Positions 33,892-43,614 are shown, counted from the first letter of the stretch. The stretch is 64,000 bases of DNA from Alicyclobacillus sp. (GCA_023511725.1 JAIMAY010000008.1:33934-97933), one strand, 5' to 3'. Notes: a model not told the origin generated them from the sequence alone. Translations and numbers: made by a program.

Positions 33892-35484
33892 TCAAGTATT
33901 TCGTTCTCTGCCCGCAAATTCCTGCTGGTCCATGGATTTCGCGCGGATTTTTGCTTCATCCCAGTATGTATCGAGTTCCTCCAGAGAGAAATCCGTCCAC
34001 GAACGTCCGGTCTCCGCAACCCGCCGTTCCACCCATCGGAACCGCTGCTCGAACTTGCGGTTGGCCTTGGACAGTACTTCCTCCACGTCTAATTGTAACC
34101 ACCGCGCCAGGTTTACAATCGCAAACAGCAGATCCCCCAGTTCTTCCGCCACCGCCGACGATGTACCTGCCTCCGGCTGCCAAGTGCCCCCAGGCACCAT
34201 GTCCGTCTGCAGTTCTTCCGCGAGGGCTCGCCCCAGTTCCCGCACCTCCTCCTCCACCTTCGCCTGCACATCGCGCACATCGCGCCAGTCGAACCCCACC
34301 TGAGCCGCGCGCTTCTGAATGTCGGCAGCCACAAGCCACGCTGGCTTACCCCAGCGCACATCGTCGAGCAGCGAAGGCGCCATCCTGTTGGTCGATTCCG
34401 CCACGCCCCGTCGTGCCTCCCGCTCGCGCCGCTTGATATCATTCCAGCGCGCCTGGGCCTCCGCCGGATTGCCCGCCTCCGCGTCGCCGAACACATGCGG
34501 GTGACGGCGGATCAGCTTTTCAGCGAGGCCCGCGAATACATCGCGCACGTTGAAATCGCCCTGCTCGCTGGCAATCTGCGCATGCAGCAGCACCTGCAGC
34601 AACAGATCACCCAACTCCTCCGCCAAATCGTCCGGATCGCCCGTATCGATGGCATGCGCCACCTCGTACGCTTCCTCAATCGCGTAACGGCGCAGGGATG
34701 CATGCGTCTGCTCCTTATCCCACGGACACCCGTCCGGCGCCCGCAGTCGGCGCACCACGTCCACCGCGAACCACAGATGGCGGCGCCGCGGCAGCCCTGG
34801 GGGCAATGGCGGCACCACCACACTGGTGAGATGGTCGATACCGGGCACCCGGTCGAGCTCGTACAACGGCACCTGCCTCACCTGCTCCTCGCCGGGCACA
34901 CCCGCCGCGCGCACCACCCACACCAGGTGCTCGTCGGGATACACCTCCATCAGCGTCAGTTTGACGTCGGAGGCGATGCTGGGCTGATAGACCTGGGCGA
35001 TCACGGCCGTCAGCCCAGGCTGAAGTTGCTCGTCGCTCAGCGCGGTGGCATCGAGCAGCAGCAACCCATCCACCGGGTCGAGTCCCACAGCCGCGCATAC
35101 GTCGTCGAGGAAACTCTGCCCGGGCCCGATGCGCACCTCCACCTCGGCCGCAGCGGCTCGCTCGCGCAGTATTTGGACGGATCGCTCGCCCATCAGCGGA
35201 TGCCCCGGCACGGCATACACCACGTCACCCTGCGTACGCGCCATGGAGAGCAGCCGATCCGCCATCTCACCGTAAATCTCCTCGAAGCGCTCGCCTTGCT
35301 CGTACAGCTCATCGAACGCGGTGAAGTGCAGCCCCTCCCGCCGCAGCTCGTCCACCACGGGATGCACGGCCGTGCGTAACACCACGGGCATGCCGCTGAA
35401 CAGCAGACGGTGAGCCCCCACCGACAGCTTGTCCAAGCTGCCGGGGCCAAGCCCCACCACATGGATGACCGCCAAGATCCTCAC
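33892..35484 (-). CDS. mazG: MazG/YabN: tetrapyrrole-methylase-like domain fused to NTP pyrophosphohydrolase
   Basis: The 530-residue protein has an N-terminal SAM-methyltransferase-like domain (VVGLGPGSLDKLSVGA, VYAVPGHPLMGE) to about residue 230 and two MazG domains after it. These carry LRAPDGCPWDKEQTHASLRR and EExxE-type metal sites (EEAYEVAHAI, EELGDLLLQVLLHA). The fusion is typical of Bacillota YabN. It likely clears non-canonical or excess NTPs. GTG 35484 has GAGGAG nine bases upstream. It overlaps nothing and precedes HU. Confidence 0.93.
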   Translation of the reverse strand: MRILAVIHVVGLGPGSLDKLSVGAHRLLFSGMPVVLRTAVHPVVDELRREGLHFTAFDELYEQGERFEEIYGEMADRLLSMARTQGDVVYAVPGHPLMGERSVQILRERAAAAEVEVRIGPGQSFLDDVCAAVGLDPVDGLLLLDATALSDEQLQPGLTAVIAQVYQPSIASDVKLTLMEVYPDEHLVWVVRAAGVPGEEQVRQVPLYELDRVPGIDHLTSVVVPPLPPGLPRRRHLWFAVDVVRRLRAPDGCPWDKEQTHASLRRYAIEEAYEVAHAIDTGDPDDLAEELGDLLLQVLLHAQIASEQGDFNVRDVFAGLAEKLIRRHPHVFGDAEAGNPAEAQARWNDIKRREREARRGVAESTNRMAPSLLDDVRWGKPAWLVAADIQKRAAQVGFDWRDVRDVQAKVEEEVRELGRALAEELQTDMVPGGTWQPEAGTSSAVAEELGDLLFAIVNLARWLQLDVEEVLSKANRKFEQRFRWVERRVAETGRSWTDFSLEELDTYWDEAKIRAKSMDQQEFAGRERNT

Positions 35485-35525
35485 CTTCCCATGCTCCTCC
35501 GCTGAGCAGGGCGGGCCACCCCAGC

Positions 35526-37124
35526 TCAGCGCAGGAATCCCCACCTGGAACACCAGTGTACCAATCGCGGGCCAATTTTCGGAATGGCGATGAGTTCCCG
35601 CTTCGATAGCATACCACTGACCAGCAGTGCCATGCCGTAGACACAGGCGCCGACAAACGCCATGACAACGCATGCCAACGCCGCCGCCGCGCGCCCCCAG
35701 GCAAGGCCGCCCCACAGTTCCCACTGCCGCTCCATGGCGTACACGACGCCCGTCATGATGAACGTCACCGCGGCGGGCGCAAACAACCAGCGCTTCCATC
35801 GCCACGGCTCACCCATCCGGCGGGCCATGGCGCGGAAGTTGAGGATGGCCGCCACCCCATAGCTGACCACGGTGGAGAGCGCAGCGCCTTCGATGCCCCA
35901 CATCGGTACCCACCACAGGTTGAGCAGCAGCTTCACCACCCCGGCCAGGACGAGGTTCAACACGGGAAGGTAGGCAAAGCCGGCCCCCTGCAGGATGGCC
36001 GCCGCGGTCGTCTGCGCACTGGCGAACACCGTGGCCCAGGCCATGACCTGAATCACATCCGCGCCCTGGACATCGCGAAACAGCGCGATGTCCAGCGGGT
36101 TGGCCAGCACCGCAAGGCCGGCCGCGGCCGGCAATGCCAGCAAAATGGTGAGGCGTACGGCGGTGTCGATCCGGCCCGACATCTGTTGCCGAAAACCGAG
36201 CGTGAAGCTCTCCGAGACGGCGGGCATCACGGCAATGCCAATCCCGGCCGCCAGCGTCGTGGGCAGCATCATGAGCTTGAAGGCGCGGCCGGTGAGCAGT
36301 CCGAACTGGGCCGTCGCCATCGCCTGATCCTCACCGGTGTGTTTGAGCAGATTCACGACGGTGACCACGTCGATGTTGTTCATCAGCGGCACCACCAGCG
36401 CGCCCAGCGAGATGGGGAACGCGAGGTAGATGAGCCGGCGCGCGGCGGCAGTGGCGGACAGCCGTGGACCGGCCGCCGCAGCGCGGACGCGCGGCCGCCT
36501 CGGCGCATACCAGATGAGTACCGCAAGCCCGGCCACCGCACCCGTGACCGCGCCGAACGCCGCACCCGCGGCTGCCCAGGCCTCGCCCGCGCCGATGGCC
36601 ATCAGCCAGGTGCTGAGCACGAGGATGGTGATGACTCGCACCAGCTGCTCCACCACCTGCGACACCGCGGTCGGCACCATCCATTGATAGCCCTGATAGA
36701 AACCGCGCAGCGCGCTCATCACCGGCACGAGCAGCAGCGCCGGGGCGATGGCGCGGATGGCGGGTGCTGCGGCGGGATCGCCCGCGGCCACGGCCAACCA
36801 GGGCGCGCCGAAGAAGAGCAGGGCGAAACAGATGACGCCGGCTGCCGCCAAGACGCCGAGCGAGGTCTGGAAAGCGGCCCGTGCCCCCGCCTCGTCACCA
36901 AAGGCCAGCCGCTCCGAGACCAGTTTGGAGATGGCCACGGGAAATCCGGCGGTCGCCACGGCCAGCAGGGTGGCGTACACCGGGTAGGCCATCTGAAACA
37001 GGCCCATGCCGTGATCGCCGATGACATTTTGCAAAACGATGGTGTACACGGAGCCCAAGAGTTTCGATACGGCCGCCGCAGCGGCCAAAAGCAGGGCGCC
37101 GTGCACAAAGCTGCGCTGTTGCAA
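35526..37124 (-). CDS. yabM: MurJ/SpoVB-family polysaccharide flippase (YabM)
   Basis: The 532-residue polytopic protein has about 14 membrane helices of the MATE/MVF type, with SKLLGSVYTIVLQN near the N-terminus and GFYQGYQWMVPTAVSQVVEQ, a SpoVB-family signature. It probably flips a lipid-linked glycan. TTG 37124 has GGGAGGG seven bases upstream. Position between spoVT and mazG matches B. subtilis yabM. Confidence 0.9.
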   Translation of the reverse strand: MQQRSFVHGALLLAAAAAVSKLLGSVYTIVLQNVIGDHGMGLFQMAYPVYATLLAVATAGFPVAISKLVSERLAFGDEAGARAAFQTSLGVLAAAGVICFALLFFGAPWLAVAAGDPAAAPAIRAIAPALLLVPVMSALRGFYQGYQWMVPTAVSQVVEQLVRVITILVLSTWLMAIGAGEAWAAAGAAFGAVTGAVAGLAVLIWYAPRRPRVRAAAAGPRLSATAAARRLIYLAFPISLGALVVPLMNNIDVVTVVNLLKHTGEDQAMATAQFGLLTGRAFKLMMLPTTLAAGIGIAVMPAVSESFTLGFRQQMSGRIDTAVRLTILLALPAAAGLAVLANPLDIALFRDVQGADVIQVMAWATVFASAQTTAAAILQGAGFAYLPVLNLVLAGVVKLLLNLWWVPMWGIEGAALSTVVSYGVAAILNFRAMARRMGEPWRWKRWLFAPAAVTFIMTGVVYAMERQWELWGGLAWGRAAAALACVVMAFVGACVYGMALLVSGMLSKRELIAIPKIGPRLVHWCSRWGFLR

Positions 37125-37249
37125 TGGGGTCCCTCCCGCCCGCTGTGTACATGATCATACATATGGACGGGCGGCCGGTGATAGACGACCTTTCGCGGAC
37201 ATGCGAAGGGCCCGCAGCCGAGGCGACGGGCCCACGGTACAAGTGCGGA

Positions 37250-37792
37250 TCACTGCTCCATCTGCTTACCGAGAAAGCCTGCGGCGGTTTCCGCCAGTTT
37301 CTTCTCGAGCTCACCCATGCGAACGCTGTCATCGCGAGACGCCATGATCACCGCGCCGATGGGATCACCCGCCGCGATGATGGGCGCCACCACGCGGGAC
37401 GAGAAGTGCTCCGGCCGATCCCGCACGATGGCGTACTCGCCGGGCTGCGTGTCCATGAGGATCCGCCGATCCTCCATGGCCTGCTCGATGTCCTCGCTGA
37501 TGGGTTTCTCCAGAAATTCCTTCTTGGAGGCGCCGGCGACGGCGATGACCACGTCCCTGTCGGCAATCATCGCGATATGTCCGGTGGCGTCCGCCAACGA
37601 CTCCGCGTACTCCTTGGCGAAGTCCCCCAGTTCGCCGATGGGCGAATACTTCTTCAGGATGACCTCGCCGTCGCGGTCCACAAAGATCTCCAAGGGATCC
37701 CCCTCGCGAATCCGCAACGTCCGTCGAATTTCCTTCGGGATGACAACACGACCGAGATCATCAATTCTGCGTACGATGCCGGTGGCTTTCAA
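37250..37792 (-). CDS. spoVT: Stage V sporulation protein T
   Basis: The 180-residue protein has an N-terminal AbrB/SpoVT DNA-binding domain almost identical to B. subtilis (KATGIVRRIDDLGRVVIPKE) and a C-terminal GAF-like domain ending ETAAGFLGKQMEQ. SpoVT tunes forespore sigma-G genes. TTG 37792 matches the known N-terminus and has GAGGGA upstream. A consensus sigma-G promoter lies about 150 bases upstream. Confidence 0.97.
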   Translation of the reverse strand: MKATGIVRRIDDLGRVVIPKEIRRTLRIREGDPLEIFVDRDGEVILKKYSPIGELGDFAKEYAESLADATGHIAMIADRDVVIAVAGASKKEFLEKPISEDIEQAMEDRRILMDTQPGEYAIVRDRPEHFSSRVVAPIIAAGDPIGAVIMASRDDSVRMGELEKKLAETAAGFLGKQMEQ

Positions 37793-37942
37793 GTTTGGAT
37801 CCCTCACTCTGCTTTATTCTTCCACAGACCTGACGTCACCTCGAATCGCCGCCGAATCTCTGACGGACCCCTTGGACGGGTGCGGCGGACCGACGGGCCT
37901 GGCGTTCACCTCCGCCTCGCCTCTCGGTACCTGACGTGGCAT

Positions 37943-37972
37943 TATTATGTGGAGCTGGCCACTTGTCTATTC
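37943..37972 (-). promoter_or_regulatory. Sigma-G promoter of spoVT
   Basis: GAATA (37972-37968) and CATAATA (37949-37943) are exactly 18 bases apart on the minus strand, matching the sigma-G pattern GMATR-N18-CATNHTA at every position. B. subtilis spoVT is sigma-G dependent. Confidence 0.8.
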
Positions 37973-38007
37973 CGCCGCTGCCGCCGCGCTTCCAATCGGC
38001 CCAACAC

Positions 38008-38032
38008 AAAGGCGGCCCCCGCCGGGGCCGCC
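38008..38032 (-). terminator. Terminator-like hairpin after the PrsA-like gene
   Basis: GGCGGCCCC/GGGGCCGCC (nine pairs, four-base loop) is followed by TTTGTGTT on the minus strand, 50 bases after the stop codon. The T-tract is imperfect. Confidence 0.6.
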
Positions 38033-38082
38033 CGTTCGCGCGATGGCAGGAGACGCCCACCGCAATCTTCTCGTGCGTGCGG

Positions 38083-39075
38083 TCACAGATCCTTGTCCGC
38101 GACCAGCACCTTGAGATTCATCTTCTTCATGGCATCCTGCTCCATCGCCTGCTCTTTGTCCTGCTGCTTTTGCTGGAGCAGCGTCTGCTGGATGTCGCTT
38201 TTCACCTGATCCAACGACAACTGCGTACGCTTGTCCACGCGCAGGATGTGATAACCGTACTGCGTGTGCACAGGGTCGGAGATCTGCCCGATGGGTAAGG
38301 TCCGGCAGGCGTTCGCAAACTCAGGAACAAAATCGCTCACCAATTGATTTTCCAGCTTACCGTGGTTCTGCGACACACTCGGATCCTGGGAGTACTTGTC
38401 CGCCAGCGTGGCAAAGTTGGCGCCCTTCTTCAACTGCGCCTCGATATCCTTCGCCTGCTGCTCCGAGTTCACCAGGATCTGGTCCACCGTGACCTGGATG
38501 TAGTCGGACTTGTGCTGGTTGTAATAATTCTGGATCTCGGCATCAGACACCGTGATGGTGTTGAGCTGATCCTGAATGTACGTCATCACCCACTCCCGCT
38601 GCGCCAGAAAGCGCGTCAGGTCCGTCTGCGTCAGACCCAGCGACTTCATTTTATCCAGGACCGCCTGCTTCGACTTGTACATGCCGGCGTCCACCCACTG
38701 CTGGATGGTCTGATCCGACTCCTGCTGCACCGTCTGGGCGTTGGGCGGCGTCTTGACCGCCTGCCGCGCCTCATCGTACATGTACTTGAACTGCGCGTAA
38801 TCGGTCAAAAAGTTGCGCTTGCTCGGCGGATTCTGGGTCTGTGGCAGCACGACGAGCAGGTTGTACATCTGGTCCAGCTCGTCCTTGCGGATCTGGCCGC
38901 CCGCGTAGGTGGCCACGACCTGCCCCGTATACGTTTTATCCGGCGGGAGCGTCGCCGCGGTCGCATTCGCAGTGGTGTTGTTGGCCGCCTGCCCCGCGCC
39001 ACCGCAACCCGCGCTGAGCAACACCAGGGCAGCGGCAGCACCGCCAAGGACTGCCCGCCATCGCTTACTTGGCAA
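38083..39075 (-). CDS. PrsA/SurA-type peptidyl-prolyl isomerase lipoprotein
   Basis: The 330-residue protein has lipobox LSAGC, a short linker rich in Asn, Thr and Ala, a SurA N-terminal-like helical domain, and a parvulin domain (about 200-300: VDQILVNSEQQAKDIEAQL, KYSQDPSVSQNHG, YHILRVDKRTQ). It should fold exported proteins at the outer membrane face. The start TTG 39075 lies inside the last codons of mfd, with GGAGG of mfd's 3' end as ribosome site. This gene is not at this place in B. subtilis. Confidence 0.9.
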   Translation of the reverse strand: MPSKRWRAVLGGAAAALVLLSAGCGGAGQAANNTTANATAATLPPDKTYTGQVVATYAGGQIRKDELDQMYNLLVVLPQTQNPPSKRNFLTDYAQFKYMYDEARQAVKTPPNAQTVQQESDQTIQQWVDAGMYKSKQAVLDKMKSLGLTQTDLTRFLAQREWVMTYIQDQLNTITVSDAEIQNYYNQHKSDYIQVTVDQILVNSEQQAKDIEAQLKKGANFATLADKYSQDPSVSQNHGKLENQLVSDFVPEFANACRTLPIGQISDPVHTQYGYHILRVDKRTQLSLDQVKSDIQQTLLQQKQQDKEQAMEQDAMKKMNLKVLVADKDL

Positions 39076-42000
39076 ACTGTTCGACCTCCTCGTCGCTCTT
39101 GAGCACGGCCGCAAACTCCTCCAGGAAGCGGAGCAGCCGCGCCAGGCGTTCCCGTTCCGGTACATCCTTGACCCGGAACGCCACCTGGAGCACACCGTTC
39201 GGGCGCTTCATGTACTGACCGGCAAACCGTTTGGACAGGCCGAACAACTTGCCGTGATCAATCCGTCCGCTGGCATCCGGACGGATGCGGATGATCAGCT
39301 CGGCGCCCTGTTGGGAAATGCCCTCCATGCCATACCGCATAGCATAACTCTTGATGCGGGTGATGTCCAGCAAATTCCGAACGGGCTCAGGCAACTCGCC
39401 GTACCGATCCATCAACTCATCCGCCAGCTCGTCGGCCGCCTCCGGGCTGCGAACATAGCGGAACTTCTTGTACATGGCAATCTTCTGCGCCCCGTCCGGG
39501 ATGTAGCTGTCGGGGATGTACGCCTCCACCGGCAGTTCGATGGTCGGCTCCGGCGGCTCCTTCACCTGTTCGCCGCGCAGTTCACGCACGGCCTGCGCGA
39601 GCATCTCGCTGTACAGGTCAAAGCCCACTGAATTGATGTGACCGTGCTGCTCCGCGCCGAGGAGATTGCCTGCACCGCGGATGGCGAGATCGCGCATGGC
39701 GATTTTGAAGCCGCTGCCCAGCTCGGTGAACTCCTTGATGGCCTGCAACCGCTTCTCCGCGACCTCGGTCAGCACCTTGTCCTTCTGATAGGTGAAATAG
39801 GCGTACGCAATCCGGTTGGATCGCCCGACGCGGCCTCTCAATTGATACAGCTGTGACAGCCCGAGCTTATCCGCGTCGTAGACGATGAGCGTGTTCACGT
39901 TCGGGATATCCAGACCCGTCTCGATGATGGTGGTCGTGACGAGTACGTCTATCTCGCCCTCGAGAAAATCCAACATGACGCGCTCCAGCTCATCCTCCGC
40001 CATCTGCCCGTGGGCGACGGAGACGCGAGCCTCCGGCACGAGCCGCTGCACCTGATCCGCCATGGAGCGGATGCCGCTGACCTGGTTGTACAGGAAGTAC
40101 ACCTGCCCGCCGCGCGCGAGTTCGCGCTCGATGGCCTCGCGCACGAGGCTGTCGTTGTACTCCACCACGTAGGTCTGCACCGGGAAGCGGTTCTCGGGCG
40201 GCGTCTCGATCACCGACAGATCCCGCACACCAATCATCGACATGTGCAGCGTCCGCGGAATGGGCGTGGCCGTCAGTGTCAGGCAGTCGACGTTCGTTTT
40301 GAGCTGTTTCAAACGCTCCTTGTGCGTGACGCCGAAGCGCTGCTCCTCGTCCACGATGAGCAGTCCCAGGTCCTTGAACTGCACGTTTTTCTGCAGCAAT
40401 CGGTGCGTGCCGATGATGATGTCGATACTGCCGTCGCGCAGACCTTTGAGGATGGCGTGCGCCTCAGCGCGCGTCCGAAAACGGCTGAGCACATCGATGG
40501 TGACGGGAAAGCCGGAGAAGCGTTCCTTGAACGTCTCGTAGTGCTGGTGCGCCAGCACGGTGGTCGGCACCAGCACCGCCACCTGCTTGCCGTCCATCAC
40601 GGCCTTGAACGCGGCGCGGATGGCCACCTCTGTTTTCCCGTAACCGACATCGCCGCAGAGCAGACGGTCCATCGGCCGCGGCTGCTCCATGTCGCGCTTG
40701 ATCTCCTCAATCGCGCGCAGCTGATCCGGCGTTTCCTCGTACGGGAACATCGCTTCGAAATCCTTCTGCCAGGGCGTATCCGGCGAAAAGGCGTGACCCG
40801 GCGTCGCCTGCCGCGCTGCGTACAGCTTAACCAGGTCCGCCGCGATGTCCCGCACCGTCTTGGACACGCGCTGCTTCACGCGCTGCCACTCGCCACCGCC
40901 GAGGTGGTACAGCTTCGGCTCTTTATCCTCGGCGCCGATGTAACGCTGCACCTGGTCAATCTGTTCCACCGGCACGTACAGACTGTCCCCGCCCGCGTAC
41001 TGCAGATGAAGGTAGTCCTTGTGATTGCCGTCGATCTCCAGCGTGCGAATCCCGACATACTTGCCGATACCGTGATGCACATGCACCACGTAATCGCCGG
41101 GCTTCAACTCCTGATAACTGCGGATGCGCTCCGCATCCGACATCTCCGTCCGAATGCGGCGGCTTTTCTTCCGGGCCGCAAAAACCTCGGTCTCGACAAT
41201 CACGGCCAGCTTCGCCAGCGACAGCTCAAACCCCGCGGATAGGTTGCCCACCAGCACCTGCGGCAGCTTACCCGGCGCGAACGACGCCGAACGGATCACC
41301 TCCATTCGATAATCGGCGAGCACGCGCTCGAGGCGTTCCGCTCGCTCCGCCGTCGCCGCCAGGAACACGACCTGCATGCCGCTGCGTTGCCAGCGCTGCA
41401 CCTCGGTTTTGAGCAGATTCATCTGTCCGTGGAACGTTTGCATCGGCTTGCAGGTCACGTTCAAGGTCGCACCGTAGCGATGCCCCGCCGGGCGATTGAA
41501 CATGGCAAAGTGCACCCCGGTCAGGCCGCGGTGAGCCCACAGCTGATCATAATCCGGGTTGCTCATCGTCCCGGACAGCACCTCGCCGCGCAGGATGGCG
41601 CTCGACAGCCACTCCTGAAACTCCCTCTCCAATCCGCGCTGCCGCTCCGTCAACCGCGACGGCTCATCAAAACAGACGAGCGTTCCCGCCGGTGCGTAGT
41701 CGAGCAGCGTCGCCACATACTGCGGCACGAGCGCCGTGTAGCGGAGTTGGCCGTAGAACGGCAACCCCTCCGTCCACTTGCGGATATCCTCGCCGACGGT
41801 GTTCTGCAGCCGCTCCCGGACCTCCAGGTCCGTGATGGTCTTCAGCCGCTGCTCCAGCTTTTCGCGCAGCGCCAGCCCCGCTTCCTCCATCGCCGCGCGC
41901 GGCACGATGAAGTCGAGCGCCGGCGTGATCTCGATGCCGTCGGCGTTCTCGAGCGAGCGTTGCGTGGCGGGATCGAACGTGCGAATGGAGTCCACCTCGT

Positions 42001-42610
42001 CGTCGAACCATTCCAGCCTGAAGGGATATTCAGCATCCATGGGAAATACGTCGAGGATGCCACCGCGCACCGAGAACTCGCCCTTGGTTTCGACCAGGTC
42101 CACCCGTTCGTAACCACTCTGCAGCAGCTGCCCAATGACCTCCGTCGGCGGGAGCTGGTCTCCTCGACGGATGGACAGCGCGTACTGCTGGAACAGATGC
42201 TTGGTCATCACCGGCTGCACCGCGGAGGCCAGGGTGGCAACGACGATGCCCGACCGGCCGTTCGCCCAGTGGCCAAGGGCCTTCAGCCTATCCGCCAGCA
42301 CCTCGGGGCTGTAGGCAATCACGTCGACGATGGACAACTCACGCTCTGGAAACAGCCACACCGGTTCATCGGGCAAAAATTCACGCAGGTCCTCCCAGAT
42401 GGTTTCGGCCTGCGTCATGGAGTGCGTCACGACGAGCAGCGACGCGCGCGGGTGGCGCCCCTTCAGCGTCTGATAGGCCGCCGCGTAGTAGAGGTGGCGC
42501 GCAGCGCCCGACAGCCCGGTGACCAGCACGTCATGTCCCCCGGGCGTCAATCGCTCGGCGAGCGCGCGAAACTCCTCGCTCCCGGCGACGTATTGAACCA
42601 GTTCTCGCAC
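39065..42610 (-). CDS. mfd: Transcription-repair coupling factor Mfd
   Basis: The 1181-residue protein has the UvrB-homology N-terminal part, an RNA polymerase-interaction (CarD-like) domain around the 490s-560s (LKPGDYVVHVHHGIGKYVG), and superfamily 2 helicase motifs (GDVGYGKTEVAIRAAF, DEEQRFG, TATPIPRTLHMS, GRVGR). It removes stalled RNA polymerase and recruits UvrA. GTG 42610 has GAGGGA upstream and matches the B. subtilis N-terminus. It follows fin. Confidence 0.97.
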   Translation of the reverse strand: MRELVQYVAGSEEFRALAERLTPGGHDVLVTGLSGAARHLYYAAAYQTLKGRHPRASLLVVTHSMTQAETIWEDLREFLPDEPVWLFPERELSIVDVIAYSPEVLADRLKALGHWANGRSGIVVATLASAVQPVMTKHLFQQYALSIRRGDQLPPTEVIGQLLQSGYERVDLVETKGEFSVRGGILDVFPMDAEYPFRLEWFDDEVDSIRTFDPATQRSLENADGIEITPALDFIVPRAAMEEAGLALREKLEQRLKTITDLEVRERLQNTVGEDIRKWTEGLPFYGQLRYTALVPQYVATLLDYAPAGTLVCFDEPSRLTERQRGLEREFQEWLSSAILRGEVLSGTMSNPDYDQLWAHRGLTGVHFAMFNRPAGHRYGATLNVTCKPMQTFHGQMNLLKTEVQRWQRSGMQVVFLAATAERAERLERVLADYRMEVIRSASFAPGKLPQVLVGNLSAGFELSLAKLAVIVETEVFAARKKSRRIRTEMSDAERIRSYQELKPGDYVVHVHHGIGKYVGIRTLEIDGNHKDYLHLQYAGGDSLYVPVEQIDQVQRYIGAEDKEPKLYHLGGGEWQRVKQRVSKTVRDIAADLVKLYAARQATPGHAFSPDTPWQKDFEAMFPYEETPDQLRAIEEIKRDMEQPRPMDRLLCGDVGYGKTEVAIRAAFKAVMDGKQVAVLVPTTVLAHQHYETFKERFSGFPVTIDVLSRFRTRAEAHAILKGLRDGSIDIIIGTHRLLQKNVQFKDLGLLIVDEEQRFGVTHKERLKQLKTNVDCLTLTATPIPRTLHMSMIGVRDLSVIETPPENRFPVQTYVVEYNDSLVREAIERELARGGQVYFLYNQVSGIRSMADQVQRLVPEARVSVAHGQMAEDELERVMLDFLEGEIDVLVTTTIIETGLDIPNVNTLIVYDADKLGLSQLYQLRGRVGRSNRIAYAYFTYQKDKVLTEVAEKRLQAIKEFTELGSGFKIAMRDLAIRGAGNLLGAEQHGHINSVGFDLYSEMLAQAVRELRGEQVKEPPEPTIELPVEAYIPDSYIPDGAQKIAMYKKFRYVRSPEAADELADELMDRYGELPEPVRNLLDITRIKSYAMRYGMEGISQQGAELIIRIRPDASGRIDHGKLFGLSKRFAGQYMKRPNGVLQVAFRVKDVPERERLARLLRFLEEFAAVLKSDEEVEQFAK

Positions 42611-42647
42611 CAAACGTCCCTCGCTCTCCCACTCTCGTGACAACCAC

Positions 42648-42677
42648 AAAAACGCCTTAGCCCTAACGCCAAGGCGT
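42648..42677 (-). terminator. Terminator between fin and mfd
   Basis: ACGCCTT and AAGGCGT (minus strand 42677 to 42652) flank a 12-base loop and lead into five T. It lies 30 bases after the fin stop, so forespore fin transcripts would mostly stop before mfd. Confidence 0.65.
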
Positions 42678-42706
42678 GACATGTTGGCGATGATCCACTG
42701 TGGATT

Positions 42707-42952
42707 CTATTGCAGCGGGTTGCCTTCAACCAGCAGTTCCGGGTGTGTCTCCACGGCCCGCTGGCACCAGTCGCACACCGTTTGCACGGTGAGGGTCTCG
42801 CTGCCCTCATTATACGAGATCCATTCCGACCGCTCCACCGGAGACAGACTCGCCAGCCCCAGCCGCCACTCCGCGTCGTGCAGGGTCCAGTCCGGACGGT
42901 TGAGCTCGCCCACCATGTGATTGCAGTAACGGCACACGTACGAGACTCTCAT
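42707..42952 (-). CDS. fin: Anti-sigma-F factor Fin (YabK)
   Basis: The 81-residue protein has two zinc-finger-like pairs, CRYCNHMVGEL and CDWCQRAV, with ISYNEGSETLTVQTV between them, matching Fin. Fin binds sigma-F and helps the switch to sigma-G in the forespore. ATG 42952 follows GGGGGAG. A forespore-type promoter lies just upstream. The position between mfd and pth is as in B. subtilis. Confidence 0.93.
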   Translation of the reverse strand: MRVSYVCRYCNHMVGELNRPDWTLHDAEWRLGLASLSPVERSEWISYNEGSETLTVQTVCDWCQRAVETHPELLVEGNPLQ

Positions 42953-42981
42953 CGCGACTCCCCCATCCCGTCATCTGTCTC

Positions 42982-43011
42982 TAGTATGGGAGTCCGCGAG
43001 GCGGCTCATAC
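42982..43011 (-). promoter_or_regulatory. Sigma-F/G-type promoter of fin
   Basis: CATACTA (42988-42982), the consensus forespore -10, is preceded 18 bases upstream by GTATG (43011-43007). It is 30 bases before the fin start, consistent with sigma-F/sigma-G expression. Confidence 0.75.
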
Positions 43012-43036
43012 CGGGCCGGCTGTGGACCCGCCGTCG

Positions 43037-43606
43037 TCACAGCGCGTTGAAGCGGTTCATGGCCGCGTCGAAGCCGTGATCGAGCGCGTACAGGACGGCC
43101 TCTGCCGCCCGCTCGGCAGCGTCCCGGGCCGTTTGCTGTTCAGCCGGATCAAACGGGGACAACACGTGGCGGATCACATCCATCCCCGGCTGCGGCCGTC
43201 CAATGCCGATGCGAACGCGCGGGAACGCCTCGGTGCCGACGCAGCTGATCACGGACTTCATCCCGTTATGCCCGCCGGCGCTGCCCTTCACGCGCAGGCG
43301 CACGGTGCCGAGCGGGAAGTCCATGTCGTCGTAGATGACGATGAGGTCCGTGGCCGGATCCACCTCGCGATAAGACGCGAGAAACTCCCGCACAGCCTCC
43401 CCGCTCAGGTTCATGAAAGTCTGCGGCTTCATCAGCCACACCGTGCCGGTGCCTACGCGGGCCTGTCCCACGTGAGCCCGAAACTTGTCCCTATCCACCG
43501 CCACACCCAGCCTGCGCGCGATGGCGTCCACAGCCCAGAAACCGATGTTGTGGCGGGTGGCCGCGTACTGCGCACCCGGATTGCCCAGCCCCACAATCAG
43601 CTTCAT
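43037..43606 (-). CDS. pth: Peptidyl-tRNA hydrolase
   Basis: The 189-residue enzyme has VGLGNPGAQYAATRHNIGFW with the catalytic His, LMKPQTFMNLSGEAV and GSAGGHNGMKS. It frees tRNA from stalled peptides. In B. subtilis this gene is called spoVC. ATG 43606 has TGAGGTG upstream. It follows prs directly, as ctc (ribosomal L25-like) is missing here. Confidence 0.96.
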   Translation of the reverse strand: MKLIVGLGNPGAQYAATRHNIGFWAVDAIARRLGVAVDRDKFRAHVGQARVGTGTVWLMKPQTFMNLSGEAVREFLASYREVDPATDLIVIYDDMDFPLGTVRLRVKGSAGGHNGMKSVISCVGTEAFPRVRIGIGRPQPGMDVIRHVLSPFDPAEQQTARDAAERAAEAVLYALDHGFDAAMNRFNAL

Positions 43607-43614
43607 GCCGCACC

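Noticed and set aside
37205..37235. GGGCCCG/CGGGCCC hairpin after spoVT as terminator
   Set aside because: Seven-bp stem with a large loop and only two T after it; kept out of the feature list.
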